Below the pieces are notes generated by a model that was not told the origin of the DNA, did no database searches, and worked only from the letters and a program-made list of their open reading frames with translations. The position numbers and the translations under genes are program-made. A stretch of 64,000 bases of DNA from Scilla litardierei. Lineage: Eukaryota; Streptophyta; Magnoliopsida; Asparagales; Asparagaceae. Each line of letters begins with the position of its first letter. Positions within the stretch are counted from its first letter, which is position 1. The stretch covers positions 146,899,266-146,963,265 of the forward strand of contig CM061142.1 in NCBI GenBank assembly GCA_030789695.1, in the 5' to 3' direction. Shown one piece after another: positions 46,861 to 58,623 of this stretch.

Positions 46861-48067
46861 ACCCCAAGAGGTAAGGTCTGAACTTCTCGATAGAATAGAC
46901 TACGGGTAGCAGTTCTTTCTTCGTGGTGGTGTAGTTCTTTTGAGCATCATCCAAGGTTTTGCTAGCGTAGTATATAGCATGGAGCCTCCCCTCCTTCCTT
47001 TGACCAAGCACAACTCCCACCGCCTGGTCACTAGCATCACACATAAGCTCAAATGGCAGATTCCAGTCTGGCCGCTAAATAATCGGAGCCGAGATGAGAG
47101 CTTCCTTTAACCTATTAAAAGCTAGCAAACAAGCGTCAGTAAACACAAAAGGAGCGTCCTTGGCTAGGAGCTCAGTGAGCGGGCGAGCAATATTGGAAAA
47201 ATCTTTTATAAAACGTCGGTAAAAACCGGCATGCCTTAGAAAACCACGGATACCCTTGAGGTTGGTGGGCGGCGGCAAACTTTTGATAACCTCTACTTTG
47301 GCCTTATCAACCTCAATTCCTTTAGAGGTGATAACATGCCCAAGAACAACTCCTTCTGTCACCATGAAATGGCATTTTTCCCAATTCAAAGTAAGATTAT
47401 TGTCTTGGGATCGTTCTAAGACCATGGACAAATTAGCTAAGCAATTATCAAACTCGGTGCCATAGAAGGAAAAGTCATCCATGAAGACCTCCATGATATT
47501 CTCGATGAAATCCGAGAAAATAGACGTCATACACCTTTGAAATGTGGCAGGTGCGTTACACAGCCCAAACGGCATTCTTCAATAAGCGAAGGTACCGTAA
47601 GGGCATGTGAACGTCGTTTTCTCTTGGTCTTCCCGATGCAACGAGATTTGGAAAAATCCGGAGTATCCGTCTAAGTAGCAGAAATATTTGTGCTTAGCTA
47701 AGCGTTCGAGCATTTGGTCTATGAAGGGCAGAGAGTAATGGTCCTTCCTGGTGGCTTTATTCAGCTTCCTGTAATCGATACACATGCGCCATCCGGTGAC
47801 AGTCCTAGTGGAGATTAATTCATCTTTTTCGTTTTTTACGACTGTCATGCCCCTTTTTAGGGACAACCTGCACGGGACTAACCCATTTACTATCAGAGAT
47901 GTGATAAATGATGTCGGCCTCTAAAAGCTTCAGGACCTCCTTTTTCACCACCTCCTTCATGTTGGGGTTCAACCGCCTTTGAGGCTCAATGGACGTGGCA
48001 TCCTTATCCTCAAGGTGAATCCTATGCGTACATATGGTCTCGCTGATACCCTTCAGGTCAGAGATGT
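46861..48067 (-). pseudogene. Athila-type pol fragment F (reverse transcriptase and start of RNase H)
   Basis: Read from 48067 leftwards: the DLKGIS region before reverse transcriptase, RT motifs MCIDYRKLNKATRKDH and [29 protein letters not shown], the active site VFMDDFSFYG, and RNase H start MCDASDQAVGVVLGQR up to FRPYLLGS, where it stops at the D junction. It has a frameshift near 47845 and in-frame stops TGA 47579-47581 and TAG 47075-47077. The protein differs clearly from pol of C over the same residues, so it is a separate family. The right end is cut by the G unit. Confidence 0.93.
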
Positions 48068-49063
48068 TGTACCCCCGTACGCCGGAGGGGACTTGGCCGG
48101 AACTAAGGTCCGGCCCCCCTGACGAGTTTCTTCGTCTGTCGAGGTCGAATTGGTCCCAAGGCGCCGAGGCTACCCCTCAGCGTGGAATTCACTGAAGCAG
48201 GGCCCACACGACAGTGAGCCCGCTCGCCCCCAGCAAGCATCGCCATCGACTGAGACCAAGTGACAATCAGGGCGGCGAGGCTACCCCTCGACACTTGATT
48301 GACCGAGGCCGAGCGCTCACCTAGGTGCCGAGGCTACCCATCCGCACCCCGCTGACCGAGGCCCAACACCCCGGACGAAGAGCATGCTCGTCCTCGATCC
48401 CCCAAGCAAGCCGTTTCCCGAGCTGAAGTGGGGTCTCGCGCAACCCTCGTCGAGAACACGCACGCTTGGTGGGACCAAGGGATTCCAAACGATCCCTTGC
48501 CCATGTTGACCGTCAAACTACCGGCCAACGATCCAGTGGTGAGAAAACACCCGTAAACACGACTGATCCTCACCAATGGCATTAATGATGACGCTATTTG
48601 TGAATGGAGCTCAGTGGGAATAGGGTGAGTAGAGTGGATTCATATAGGCTTGGTTCAGGTGTATTTCGGTCACTTCATGGGCCATCCTTGCATGGGCCAG
48701 GCCTATGTGGGCCACTTGCCGAGTCAAGTCTATGGGCTCTAAATAGCATACCACCAGAGCAGAATACAGGGATACCAAATATTTAAAAAAATAAATAAGA
48801 AGGAACTTAAACAGAGCTGCACCATGACTCATGCAACACCAACATCACGCCAAGCAGGTGGGAGTCAATGGTATTAGTGGGGAGTCCATGGTATAAATAA
48901 CAAAAACGACAGGGGGTCCTCCACCATCAACTTAAAATATCGGCAGAAGACTCCAAGTGAGGAAGACGAGGTCTGTCTTCGACGCAGGATCGTGGAAGGG
49001 TTCATACGAAAGAATCAATCAATCATTGCGCGCTTCACGCTTCCTTCCACCGTTGTCCTGACA
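48068..49063 (+). repeat. LTR-like unit G, GC-rich
   Basis: A 996-bp stretch starting TGTACCCCCG and ending CCTGACA, placed where pol F is interrupted. TATAAATA at 48892-48899 gives a plausible promoter with about 165 bp to the end. The first 300 bp carry three copies of a GCCGAGGCTACCC motif (48161, 48271 and 48326). I see neither a target duplication (GATGT before, GCGCA after) nor a partner LTR, so it may be a truncated element; a Tat-type LTR is one possibility. Confidence 0.5.
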
Positions 49064-49635
49064 GCGCACAGACCCCATTATAAACTTGGAACTTTTTAGG
49101 TCATCATCACGGTCCAATCACCAGCTTTGATTTAGAGAATTGCTAAATACACTCCTAGAAATAAGGGTGCATGTAATAATAGGTTACCCAAATAGGAAAT
49201 TATGTCACTTCATTTGGCTATTTGACATTATCTCTCACTTGCTTTTTTCTTTTCTTAGCCTCTAATCATTGTATACACCCTTGTGGTAGGGGTGTATGTA
49301 GTCTTCATCTTGATTTAAACTAATGCTTACCCCCCACTTCGTAGTGCCCAAAGTACGACTGCTTTTTAGGTAATATCCTGTTTTTATAATATTATATTGT
49401 TTGGTAGAGATTTTTATTTTGGTGAGTAATCAATTGATTCAAAGTAGGCACCATTTAGTCCTAATAATGAACTAGGACAAATAATGATGGAACCAATCGT
49501 AGTAGTAGTATATAATTATTGTCCCATAGCAAACAAAATGCTGTTCGACCATGAGGGCTTTGAAGCCATCTTTGGTTTTGGAAACTGGCTATGAAATTAT
49601 GGCTTCTAGATATCAAAATTATTGTAGTAGGAAAG
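49064..49635. other. Unassigned interval with a possible small MITE
   Basis: No coding sequence. An imperfect inverted repeat (CTAAATACACTCCTAGAAATA near 49143 against TAGGGGTGTATGTAG near 49287-49301) encloses about 160 bp and could be a small MITE, but I could not identify a target duplication. The remainder is unassigned AT-rich DNA. Confidence 0.3.
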
Positions 49636-49756
49636 TGGTAAGAAGAGAGAAACGTAAGGTAAAAGGTGTAGATGGTTAGGAGCCCCTCTGCCCTCATATA
49701 TATAGCTTTCAATGATGGGTGGATACCCAATGGGCCCAATGGGCCTATTCACAACA
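49636..49756 (-). repeat. 3' LTR of element I
   Basis: Aligns with 55830-55943 over its whole length with scattered differences. In element sense it is preceded by the purine-rich GGATAATGGGAAG. Its left boundary is uncertain by a few bases. Confidence 0.8.
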
Positions 49757-50099
49757 CTTCCCATTATCCAACCAATCATGGAATAAGAGGCGTATTCTAC
49801 AAGATCCAAGTTAGGATAACTGCCTTGTTAAATAAAGAACAGTTTCTCCATAACTTCCCCTGTTTTAGTGGTGTGTTTAGGGGTGATACTTCGGGATCCA
49901 GAGTCAACGAGGTTGCCTCGTCAAAACCTTGACTATGGAAAACCCTGTGAGAAAAAACCAATAGCCAAGGGAAAAGAGTACAACACTACTGTTGACTCCC
50001 CCTCATCTGACCAAGCTTCAGGCTTGCAGATTTTCTATGAATCTATACATCAGTCTCATATGTATCTATACATTCATAATTTTCTCATCTTGACCCAGT

Positions 50100-53000
50100 T
50101 TACATTTTCTCACTCTCCTCATCCCAATCCCACTTACAAGTTTCTCAAAGATACTAGTATGCAAGGATTTGGTAAGCAAATCCGCTAAGTTATTACAAGA
50201 TTGGGTCTTCTGTACCTCAATATGCTTTTGCTTCTGAAGGTCATGCGTCCAGAAGAACTTGGGAGAGATATGCTTCGTCTTGTCGCCTTTGATGTAGTCG
50301 TTCTATAGCTGGGCAATACATGCTGCATTGTCTTCGTAGATTGTAGTAGGCTCAAGAACGCCGGGCTTCAGGCCGGTAGAGGTGAGAATGTGCTGGATCA
50401 CAGGACGTTGCAAGAAACTCTCTTTACTTGCTTCATGGATTGCTAGAAGTTCTGAGTGTGTGGATGAGATAGTCGTCATGGTCTGCTTCACAGATCTCCA
50501 AGATATGGCAGTGCTGCCATAAGTGAACTTGTATCAGGTCTGATACTTTTCTGTATGAGTATCGGATCTGTAACCTGCATCAGCATAACCAACTAAACCT
50601 GTTGTTGCCCCTTTCCTGTAGAATAGACCTAAGTCTATTGACCCTTGGAGGTAGCGCAGAAGATGCTTAACTCTGGTCCAGTGCCGCTGTGTAGGTGCAG
50701 CACTATATCTGGCTAGTAAGTTGACTGCAACGCACTTAAATAAGACACTTCAGGGCCTAGTACTTCCTTCCCCTCTTCCAGCGGCCGGAAGGGGTCTTTA
50801 TGTACATCCAATGATCTCACGACCATAGGGGTACTGACGGGGTGACACTTATCCATTTGAAACTTTTTCAGTAAGTTTGATGTATAAGTTGACTGATGTA
50901 ACATGATCCCATCGTTTAGATGCTCTATTTGAAGACCTAAACAGAATTTTGACTTTCTGAGGTCTTTCATCTCGAAAGTTTTTGTCAAGCTTCTAGAAAT
51001 CTCAGTGATCTCTCCAGGAGATCCGATTAGGTTCAAGTCGTCCACATAGACGGCTATAATGACAAATCATGTTGCCTTTGCTCTAATAAAGATGCAAGGA
51101 CAGACTGGGTCATTTGCAAATCCTTGCTTCGCAAGGAATTTGCTCAGTCTGTTATACCACATCCCTCCAGATTTTTCAGACCATATAATGATCTTTGCAG
51201 TTTCACTGAGTAGACGTCACGTTCTCTCTTTTAGTGCTGCAAGCAAAGAATAACCGTCGGGCAATCTCATAAAGATGTCTCGGTCTAAATTGCCATATAG
51301 GTATGCAGTCACAACGTCCATAAGCTACATATCCAGACCTTTTTGAGCTGTTAAGCCAATAAGGAATCGGAAGGTGATTGTTTCCATAACCGGAGAGTAT
51401 GTGGCGTCAAAATCCACCCCTGGACGTTGGGTAAAGCCCTGCGCTACAAGCCGTGCTTTGTAGCGAACGATCTCATTCTATTCATTTTTTAACAAATACC
51501 CATTTATAACCCACAGGTTTTACACCTTTTGGAGTCTGGACAATTGGTCCGACGACCTTGCGTTTTCTGAGTGAGTCCAACTCCACTCCTATTGCCGCTT
51601 TCCACTTTGGCCAATCATCTCTGCTTTGATATTCTGTCAGAGAGTGTGGTTCAATATCATCGTCGCAGTACGCGATGTTGATGGCAATATTGCACGCAAA
51701 TGTGTCATCTATAATGGTGCTCTTTCTGTCTCAATGCTCCCCAGTTCGTACAAAATGTATCGAGACTTCATTTTCTTCTAGGTTTTCCTCTCTTTGAGAG
51801 TTTGGGAGAGATGGGGGAGCAGGGCTTATAGTAGTATCCTGTGGTGGTATTGTTCGACCATTGTCAAGGGTCCTACTCTTTCGAGGGACTTGATCCTTAG
51901 ATCACGGTGGTCGTCCTCTCTTTTTAAGAGGTCCAACCATCTCTGCTGCAGGCGGATTGCATCCATTTTGCTGTATGTCAATCCTAGCTGGAGTGTTAAT
52001 AGCAGGGACGTGTGATCTGACAATCTTCTGGTTGTCAGTAAATTTGTTCGGTAAGAGATGGACAGTGTTTTGGACATGGATAATCTTCAGGACCTCCTCC
52101 TCACACTGGCTCGTGGGCGGATCAAAGTGACTTAATTTCTGTGTATCCCAAGAGATACTCTCTGAAGCTTCAGGCTTCTTGGTTTGTAAGCCTAGTCTTG
52201 GAAATGATGTTTCATCAAATTCACAGTTTCCAGACATGCCTTGAAAACGTCTCCCGTAAGGGGTTCTAGGAATCTTATTATAGAGGGTGTGTTAAACCCA
52301 AGATAAATGACTAGGCAACGTTGTGGATCCATCTTTGTCCTTTGTGGTGGTGCTATGGGAACGTATACTGTGCAACCAAATATTTTCAAATGTGAGACAA
52401 TTGGTGGTAATCCAAGTGCTAATTATATAGGAGAAGATGACTAACCTCCAGAAGGTCTGTATTTTATTAAAGATGCAGCATGCAATGTTGCATGACCCCA
52501 TGCATTCATCGGTAACTGGGATTGAAGTAGTAATGGATGAGCAATCCATTGCAGTCTCTTTATTAGAGATTCTGCAACCCATTTTGGGTGTGAACATGTG
52601 CTACAGGATGTTCGACTTCAATGCCCGATGCTTGGTAATAGTCTAGAAAAACTTGTGATATAAACTCCCCCGTATTATCCAGACAAAGTTTCTTTATCTG
52701 GTGAACGGGGAAGTGGGCCCGCAACTTGATTATCTGAGCTAAAAGCTTAGAGAATTCCAAGTTACGGGTGTACAGTAGACACACATGTGACCACTTAGTA
52801 GATGAGTCTATCAGGACCATAAAATACTTGAAAGGACCAATTAATGGGTGTATAGGCCCACAAATGTCCCCATGGATTCTCTCCAGAAAGCTAGGAGACT
52901 CCAAGTCCACTTTAAGTGGAGAGGGTCTCGTTATTAGTTTACCCTTGTAACAGGGTGGACATGGGAAATTACCTTTTTGAAGAATCTTCAGGTTCTTCAA

Positions 53001-53533
53001 ATTTATACCCGTTGAGCTATTTATAATACGTTACATCATAACAGATCCAGGGTGTCCCAGTCTACTATGCCAGTGTTGGAATTCTGGTATTTGAGGGCAC
53101 TGCAGGTGCTCCGTCATGTATACTTCTGGAGAGTGAATACTTGTCTGGTAGAGACCCGTGGGGAGTCCCTCGATATGTTCCACAATGATTTTATACCATT
53201 TGTAAAAGACGTTACGTGCAAGTATTCTTTTTTATTATCCTCGACCGTCTCTAAGTGATACCCGTTTAAACGGATATCTTTAAAACTAAGAAGGTTTCTG
53301 ATTGATATAGGTGAGTATAGCGCATCTTTAAGTTTAATGTGTGTGTTATTGGGGAGCAAAATGATTGCTTCCCCTGATCCTTCAATTATGTCAGCTGGTC
53401 CTGAGATTGTTCTCAATGGACCAGAGTAACTACCGATGCTCGTAAAGTAGGCTATACATTGAAGAATAGAGTGCGTTGACGCACTGTCCACTAGGCGTAT
53501 AGATTCCATATCTAAAAAATGAAAAGAATTCAA
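50100..53533 (-). pseudogene. Copia pol of element I (protease, integrase, reverse transcriptase, RNase H)
   Basis: Protease region at 53533-53114 (RLVDSASTHSIL, the aspartate active site being DSA). Integrase at 53000-52292: catalytic stretch with LERIHGDICGPI, the second acidic residue in KKLCLDNTGEF, and VEHPVAHVHTQNGL, then an altered frame. Reverse transcriptase at about 51700-50713, with MDVVTAYLYGNLD and the active site YVDDLNLIG at about 51022-51048, in two or more frames. RNase H at 50491 to about 50100 (TIYEDNAACIAQL, then TAG 50303-50305, then ADLLTKSL). All domains are present but no frame joins them, so it is long dead. Confidence 0.92.
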
Positions 53534-53689
53534 TAAATACTACGAAAAAGAGAATACTTTCATTAATGTTTTAAAAAGCTGACCAACAAAGTAGCTAACA
53601 TGGAATAGAAAGACATAAAGTAAGATATAGTGCTAGAAAGTAAGATACAGATGGTCCATAATTACATAGTGTCGTCATTCATGAAATCT

Positions 53690-54683
53690 TCTGGATTCCA
53701 TGTAGTAATTGGTAACACTGCCCCATCTATCGAGTTTGTCTCAGCATGAGGCTTGAGACTTGCTTTGTAGAGGTCCAGTAGGTGTCTGGTTGTGCGACAG
53801 TTTCTGGACTAATGGCTAGTCATTTCGCATCTAGAGCATGTATCCTCCCAGTCTTTCTTGGGAGGACCACCTTTATTAGGCGTCTGTTGTTGCTTCTTTT
53901 CCACGAACTTCTAGTTCTTGGGAGGAGCCTTAGGAGTAGCCTTTTCCGCTGCTTTAGTTCTTTCCATTCCGGGAACTTTGCCTTCTTATCCGTCTTCTTC
54001 TTCTGGGAAGAATGAAAATGTGCCTCTACATGAGGTGGAAGTGGAGCGGAGCCAGGAGGTTGTACTTTGTGAGCTGCAATCAACAACTCTCTGTTCTGTT
54101 CGGCCATTAGTAGGCATGGGAGCAGATCGGAGTACTTTGTGAACTTTCATTCACGGTACTGTTGCATGAAGATCGTGTTCTTCTCATGAAAATACGTAAA
54201 CGTCTTCTCTAGCAACATCATCTCAGTCACATTCTCACCACACAACTTCAGGCATAAGGTGATTCGGAATAATGCTGAGTTATACTCCGCTACAGATTTG
54301 TAATCCTGTATGCGGATGTGAGTCCACTCGTACTGTGCAAGGGGGAGTATGACATCTTTTTGATGTCTGTACCTTTCCTCAAGTGTGTTCCATAGCTCAT
54401 AGGGATCCTCTACAGTAAGATACTCGTCCTTCAAGGTCGAGTCTAAGTGTTTCCTGATATAAATAATGGCTTTCGCCTTAAGTATATCGGAAACTTCTTC
54501 TGCAAAAGGGGCTTCTTTAGAAGCATCCTATTCAGCTGTGGCAGTAATGATTGTTACCTTTTCTGTGGGTGTTAGGTTGAACCTATGAGAGCGCATGTGA
54601 AACTTCAGATCCAGCTGCCAACTCAAGTAGTTCGACCCTTCGGCCTTCAGGACCGAAAAATCAACATTAGCAAGTCTAGCCAT
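53690..54683 (-). pseudogene. Copia gag of element I
   Basis: ATG at 54683. The N-terminal part reads NYLSWQLDLKFHMRSHRF, followed by the UBN2-type core (54434-54147: YELWNTLEERYRHQKDVIL, ENVTEMMLLEKTFTYFHE). A stop at 54147 and frame changes follow; the basic part (54107-53820) leads to the expected zinc-knuckle position near 53820, which is no longer readable. In-frame stops occur at about 54527 as well. Confidence 0.85.
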
Positions 54684-55829
54684 CTGTGCAATCTAGTAAC
54701 ATAAAAAATAGCATGAATTATTTGACTATTAAAGTTAAACATCCACGCATTTAATATATAGGCAAAGAATTAAATTAGAACTATGTGGATCAGCCAGCCG
54801 AGCACTAAAAAGAAAAAGAAAAAGTCCGAAGATACATCCCATAAGTCATAAAAAGGCATAAAATAAAGACAACTGGGGAACTTTAAGAAAAGCCCCTTTC
54901 TCTTTATGCTAGTGCCTTCATCTCGATGGGGTGGTCCTTCAGCTTTGACTTTTACATTTATAACCTCACTTACAGATTCTCTCAAAAAGGAAAAAAACAC
55001 AGAAAAAGGTAAAAGTGTCGGAAACCTGGCTGATCCCTCAAAACATAGTCTAATAGCACATGAACATAGATATTATATGAATATACAACCACGCAGATAT
55101 ATGACATCACTTGCACAGATTAAGAAATAATCTAAAAAAATGAAAAGCATGCTAAAATATTTTAAAACATTTAATCATGATCCATTTTTTATTTTTATTT
55201 ATTTATCCGTCCAACCCTATCACAATTTAATATTTCTTTAATTATTGGGCATTTGAGGCCCAAATAATTTAAAACGAAAATTATGTGAAAAATGGGCTAA
55301 TTTCCAGGCTTTTGGGCCACAAAAACAACCGAAATAGGGTTAATGGGCCTCCCCCAAAAAATAGCCCGTTAAGGGATAGGGTTTCGAAAAACCCTAGGAA
55401 GGGGTGGGGCCCACGGCCGCCGCCACGACGATTGGCCGTGCCTAGTGGGCGGGTTCAGGCTGCGCCCTTTTGGGCATGGCTAGGCCATGCACGAAGGCAT
55501 GGCCATGGATCATGAAAAAATTTGATTTTTAGAGAAAAATTTATTGTTGTTAGACATTCAGATCTAAATAAAAATTCGATTTTTACCGTGTTCATGAACT
55601 ACGTGATCTAAAACATGCAGATCTACGGTATAAGCAAGTCTAGATCTAAAAATATTGAGGATTTACCTCTAGATTCGGCCAATGAATCTAGACGACGGTC
55701 GATGAAGGCTGCCATTTACACTCCTCGTTGAGAAGAACTAGATCTTCTTAAAACTGACGTTGGGGATGAACTCCTCCTTGAGAGCCGTCGTCTTTTTCCT
55801 ACGAGCGTGATCGTGCTGATAACGTGTTA
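54684..55829 (-). other. 5' leader of element I
   Basis: About 1.1 kb between the primer site and the gag ATG. It is AT-rich except for a GC-rich stretch at 55385-55505. Primer site at 55812-55829 (minus-strand TAACACGTTATCAGCACG), directly against the LTR. No reading frame of interest. Confidence 0.7.
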
Positions 55830-55943
55830 TGAAGGGAGAAACGTAGGGTAAAATGTGTAGAGGTTTAGGAGCCCCCTGCCTCATATATATAGCTTTCGAT
55901 GATGGGTGGATACCCAATGGGCCCAATGGGCCTATTCACAACA
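55830..55943 (-). repeat. 5' LTR of element I
   Basis: 114 bp, TGTTGTGAATAGG...CTTCA on the minus strand, with TATATATATGAGG near the middle. A complete LTR this short is unusual for an element with full gag-pol. Confidence 0.82.
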
Positions 55944-56500
55944 AAAAGGACTTTTTAAAAAAATCTCCAATTTTTTGTGAGTGAGTGAGGCCTTTGGCCT
56001 TCCCACCATTTTATCCCTCCATTACTCCCCACTTATTGGAGTAATGGGGACCTTTGGTGTCCATGCCTCTTCACATTCTATATGAGATAAATAAATATAG
56101 AACCATGGCTTATAGCCATGGTGACTCTTTTTCTCCAAATTATAACACGTTATCAGCACCGAAGCTCTCCTCTTTTTGAGCTTTTTCTCCCGTATCCCCT
56201 CAAAATTAACTTCCAACGGGCGAAGGAATCTATTGTTGCGGTGATCCGGCTTGCGGTGAACCGTTGCGACGACGTTTTTGACGTAGTGGGAGCGTGGTTT
56301 TTCGTTCTACAGATTTTTTTATTACGATCGTCCCTAGATCTTTGATCTAGAGATAAACTTTTTCGATCCCGTAGATAATTACAATATATAGTTAGCTATG
56401 ATTTTACACAGCTTTTCTCTAAGCTTATATAAATCTGCTATATTCTGATTAATATCAAACTTAAAACAAATAAATAAATAAATAAAAACCCCTTCAGCTC
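55944..56500 (+). mobile_element. Element J: remnant of a copia-like LTR and leader
   Basis: Plus-strand ATAACACGTTATCAGCACC at about 56143-56161 is the same primer site as in element I but in the opposite direction. The preceding 150-170 bp (perhaps from TGTGAGTGAG at 55976, with ATAAATAAATATA near 56086) could be its LTR. No gag follows before the GC minisatellite. A short AAAT microsatellite lies at 56470-56486. Boundaries are uncertain. Confidence 0.45.
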
Positions 56501-56720
56501 CCCTCGAAGGGGGGCTCTCTGTCCCCCCCCCGTCAGGGACGTGGGCTCTCTAAGCCGCCCCCCCCCCCTCGCCCGACGGGGGAGGGGGGGCTCTGTCTGC
56601 CGCCCCACCCCACCCCCACCCCCCGTCGGGGGGTCTCTGCGCCGCCCCCCTGTCGGGGGGGGGGGGGGGGGGGGGCTCTGTCCGCCGCCCCCCCCGGACA
56701 GGGGGGCTCTCTGTCCATTG
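56500..56720. repeat. G/C-homopolymer minisatellite
   Basis: About six irregular units built from GGGGGCTCT(CT)GTCC and GCCGCCCCCC, with runs of C and G of up to 21 bases (21 G at 56655-56675). It is far more GC-rich than anything around it and ends at the left LTR of element K. Run lengths may be affected by sequencing or assembly. Confidence 0.85.
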
Positions 56721-58472
56721 TGTAGGATGATATGTGCCCTTAAGGCGATTTATCCTAAAGTATACGTCTTGTTAATACTGTATATGGTATCCATTATCCT
56801 AAGTATGAAATCGTAAGTATTAATATACTTAGATAATGTACATAGACTTATAGTTAGGTCCTTACGTATCTAGATGACATCTCGATTATGAGTAAGTAAG
56901 CGACCGAATAGAAACGTAAGTCTTAAACGGTTCGTGGTCATAGATGTGTCGAGAACTGGATATCGACACATCGGATAGACCACTGTGTCTTAGTCTTACC
57001 TTAGGGTAATGATGATCTCATAGTCATTCGACTTGGTGAAGTCGGAGACGAGACATAGGTGCTCATTGGAGAATGACTTCACTGAACGACCAACTTAGAG
57101 TTATTAAATGGTTAACTTTAACTGAATTGTCTATAATAACTCTAGGGTGATGATAGGTTAACTGGTCCTGATGACCTGATGTCATTTGTACGAACCTGTG
57201 AGCGAACGGTGTTGCCTAGACCCATGATCTAGCTTCGAGGCTAGGCCTACTGAAAGATCTTAGGTTGGGTTGCACCTGAAGCTCTCGAGGTGAGTAGATG
57301 ACTAAGATGGAATTCGTCACTTCTGTTAAAGGGAAGTTAGTGTTACGGGCTCAGTACGGTCTTTATGTTAATCCTCGACCGGGGTACATTGTAAGAAGTA
57401 CAACGTGAATACAACAAAGACCGCCGTATACTGACCAATGTTGTCTAATAGGGTTGACAGTAAACCATACCCTAGGCCAACAGGAACACAGTCTTGACGA
57501 AGGGACTATAGCTAACGGCATTCATCACTGACACAGCCAATGTAAACCCAATGATTCTTTTTTCAAAGGGTCGATCACGTTATGATGACTATGAAACAGG
57601 GACGACAGCTACTGCTCGTAGTGACCGTCGTCTAGGGGTTCCGAGCCCCAACCTGTAGTAAGGTCAGGCTGTAGGGTCTCACACCGAGTAGCGTTCGTAT
57701 CTTAGTAATAGGAAGATTAATTGAGAGAGATTCATATGATGATATTGAATAGTTGATATTCATAAAGCTTGTTGTGAAAGTTAGTCGTAATAGCAATAGG
57801 GACAATGTTGCATTTGATGCAAACAAAGATTAAACGTGTCATAAATTGGTTACGACAAATTTAGTAGGAACAAATATATTGGAAAAGGTTACCTGGATGA
57901 CAGGATCGTCCCGGTCTAAACACAGATACAAACAGCGTCCAAATCGGAGCTCAAACGAGCCCAAAAACGCGAAAACAGTTCAAGGCAAGGTGGGTTAGAC
58001 CCACTGTGCTAACAAGCCCATCCGTAGAGGCAAACCGGGCGTGGCCCACTGTGGCAGTAGGCACGGCCCGCTGCCACCGCGGGCGCACGGCCCGCCTCTG
58101 TTGCCTTGGGCGGGCGCTCTTGCTAAGCCTAGCGGGCGCGCCCGCAACTTAAGTTGTTTTAGGGTTTTTTGAAACCCCAAAAGACGGCTACGAAAGTTGA
58201 TTTTTTGCCCAACTTTGGGCAATTGTTTGAGGGGTCAAACGAAGTTGAAATTCGTTTCCGTTGGTTCCTACGCGTTCACCATTCGAAGCCCTTCGGATTG
58301 ATAGCTTGTTTGGTGTCTAAAGTTTAATGAGCGAAGAGAATTAATTCGTTGAAGTTTGCTTTTATGAAAAGGTCACTAACTTCAAATTAAGCTAAATTAG
58401 CTTAATTGAATTTTCTTCAATTTAGCAAATGTCCCACATTGCTCGCAACGAAAGAAGGAGTGCCGACTCCCT

Positions 58473-58482
58473 ATATAAATAG
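58473..58482 (+). promoter_or_regulatory. TATA box of element K
   Basis: TATATAAATA, followed about 90 bp later by a (CT)n tract. A pyrimidine-rich stretch downstream of TATA is common in plant promoters. Transcription probably starts near 58510. Confidence 0.7.
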
Positions 58483-58568
58483 GGGTGCACTCCCTTCGTT
58501 GAAATATGCACCACGTCCTCGATCGAGTAGCTTCAGACTTTTAGAGCAAGCTTGATCGGTGACTAAAC

Positions 58569-58571
<3 letters not shown>

Positions 58572-58621
<50 letters not shown>
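58572..58621 (+). repeat. (CT)n microsatellite in LTR of K
   Basis: About 25 CT units, probably in the transcribed part of the LTR. The window ends before the matching position in the other LTR. Confidence 0.97.

Positions 58622-58623
<2 letters not shown>

Larger units (their letters stand above)
49636..55943 (-). mobile_element. Element I: decayed Ty1/copia retrotransposon with very short LTRs
   Basis: A minus-strand element of 6.3 kb with direct repeats 49636-49756 and 55830-55943 (about 115-120 bp). On the minus strand they start TGTTGTGAATAGGCCC, contain TATATATATGAGG and end CTTCA. Gag (54683 to about 53700), protease, integrase, reverse transcriptase and RNase H follow in copia order but with many stops and frameshifts. 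The flanking bases GAAAG and AAAAG may be a mutated 5-bp duplication. The primer site is TAACACGTTATCAGCACG, not the tRNA-Met 3' end. Confidence 0.88.

Noticed and set aside
56533..56816. Pro/Gly-rich frames on both strands
   Set aside because: Translation of C and G homopolymers.
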